Source: Minthousia sp045628125 (lineage in GTDB: Bacteria; Bacteroidota; Bacteroidia; Bacteroidales; Bacteroidaceae). From it: a stretch of 6,628 nucleotides of DNA. The notes beneath the pieces were generated by a model that was given only the letters and a program-made list of their open reading frames with translations, was not told the origin of the DNA and ran no database searches. Both the position numbers and the translations under genes were made by a program. Positions 5,903 to 6,628 of this stretch are shown here, in pieces. The stretch spans positions 1 through 6,628 of the forward strand of contig JAZQPA010000087.1 in assembly GCA_045628125.1 (NCBI GenBank). Direction: 5' to 3'. Positions within the stretch are counted from its first letter, which is position 1. Each line of letters starts with the position of its first letter.

Positions 5903-6628
5903 ATGAAAAGACGTACATTTATCAAGAGTTTGGGCATGGCTGGCGTGGCTATGGTGATGCCCGACAAGATGTGGGGTGTGGCTCTGGCCAACAATGCTGA
6001 TGCCGTAGAGGAGATTGAGGGCATGAATCTGGTAAACCAGGCTGGGCCTACCTATAAGGAGAAGGAGGTGTTCAAGAACGATGATGTGGTAATCCGTCAG
6101 ATTGACGAGAACACCTGGGAGGGCAACGGTCACCTGATGGCCAACGAGACCATCTACCTGATCAAGGGTACCCAGAGTGCCATCCTGCTGGATGCAGGTA
6201 CACACATCCCTGGTCTGAAGAAGATTGTGGAGGATATCGTGAAGATGCCTGTTACCCTGATTGCCACCCATGTGCATCCTGATCATACCGGCGATGCCAT
6301 CAACGACTGGGCAGAGATTTGGATCAATGCGGCTGATGAGGTGAATGCACCGATGTTCATGAAGGGTTATCCCGGCAAGAAACTGTACCTGACCGACGGT
6401 CAGATCTTCGACCTGGGCGGCCGTGAGATAGAGGTGATTTTTACTCCGGGCCATACTCCGGGTTCATGTGCCTTCCTGGATAAGGACAAGCACTACGGCT
6501 TCAGCGGCGATTCGTTCGGTTCGGGCAACCTGCTCATCACTACCAACCTTACCACCCAGATTACTACTTGTCAGAAGATGAGTTACTTCTTGGAGAAATA
6601 CGGCATTGAGAAGATGTATCCGGGTCAT
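5903..6628 (+). CDS. Exported metallo-beta-lactamase-fold hydrolase, Tat-like signal (3' end outside window)
   Basis: The first 242 residues are present and the frame is still open at the edge. The start has KRRTFIK (2-8), close to the twin-arginine motif (S/T)RRxFLK, then a short hydrophobic stretch and a likely cleavage near ALA|N (29/30). The zinc-binding motifs of the metallo-beta-lactamase superfamily are all visible: LLDAG, then HVHPDH with H123, H125, D127 and H128, then TPGHTPGS with H184, then FSGDS with D203, and a final PGH with H242 at the edge. This implies a two-metal hydrolase, probably periplasmic. The spacing and TPGHTPGS style resemble generic MBL or glyoxalase II-like enzymes more than clinical class B beta-lactamases. 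The substrate cannot be named, and beta-lactamase activity should not be assumed. It has its own promoter and lies 118 bp after susD beyond a terminator, so a link to the transporter is only positional. The start is supported by the signal peptide and promoter spacing. Confidence 0.9.
   Translation, partial: MKRRTFIKSLGMAGVAMVMPDKMWGVALANNADAVEEIEGMNLVNQAGPTYKEKEVFKNDDVVIRQIDENTWEGNGHLMANETIYLIKGTQSAILLDAGTHIPGLKKIVEDIVKMPVTLIATHVHPDHTGDAINDWAEIWINAADEVNAPMFMKGYPGKKLYLTDGQIFDLGGREIEVIFTPGHTPGSCAFLDKDKHYGFSGDSFGSGNLLITTNLTTQITTCQKMSYFLEKYGIEKMYPGH

Noticed and set aside
6263..6286. Reading the hydrolase as an antibiotic-resistance beta-lactamase
   Set aside because: The HxHxDH motif is shared by the whole superfamily. 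The TPGHTPGS context is that of general MBL hydrolases, and nothing specific to class B enzymes is visible.
5795..6454. Minus-strand open frame (219 codons) opposite the hydrolase and terminator
   Set aside because: It is antisense to a gene with intact zinc motifs and runs through the terminator hairpin. Its translation shows no recognisable family.

Overview
The window looks like part of a Bacteroidota (Bacteroidales) chromosome, most likely Prevotella or a close relative. The evidence is an adjacent SusC/SusD outer-membrane pair, two promoters of the Bacteroidota type (a TTG-like -33 box and a TAnnTTTG -7 box), and A-rich translation starts without Shine-Dalgarno sequences. The genus is inferred from style only.

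Layout. Positions 1-356 are an A+T-rich non-coding leader. It may hold the last 32 codons of an upstream gene (2-100). It also has a strongly foldable element (98-171), two short palindromes (185-227) and a clear promoter (292-323). Next come three closely spaced plus-strand genes: a small lipoprotein (357-902), a SusC/RagA TonB-dependent transporter (929-3964) and a SusD/RagB lipoprotein (3979-5784). A strong intrinsic terminator (5817-5860) ends this unit. A second promoter (5851-5881) overlaps the terminator and drives a metallo-beta-lactamase-fold hydrolase with a twin-arginine-like signal. That gene runs off the right edge at 6628.

How it fits together. SusC is the TonB-driven barrel and SusD the surface lid that captures a ligand, usually a glycan. 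The first gene is the most unusual part. Behind its lipoprotein signal it carries what looks like an internal slice of a glycoside hydrolase family 30 (GH30) barrel. The catalytic-acid motif PQNEP of that family reads PRNSR here, and the rest of the barrel is missing. It cannot be a working GH30 enzyme. It may be a relic, or a piece reused as a surface protein co-expressed with the transporter. No complete carbohydrate-active enzyme, regulator or SusE/F-type protein is in the window, so the substrate cannot be assigned. The GH30 trace is only a weak hint of a beta-glucan or related glycan.
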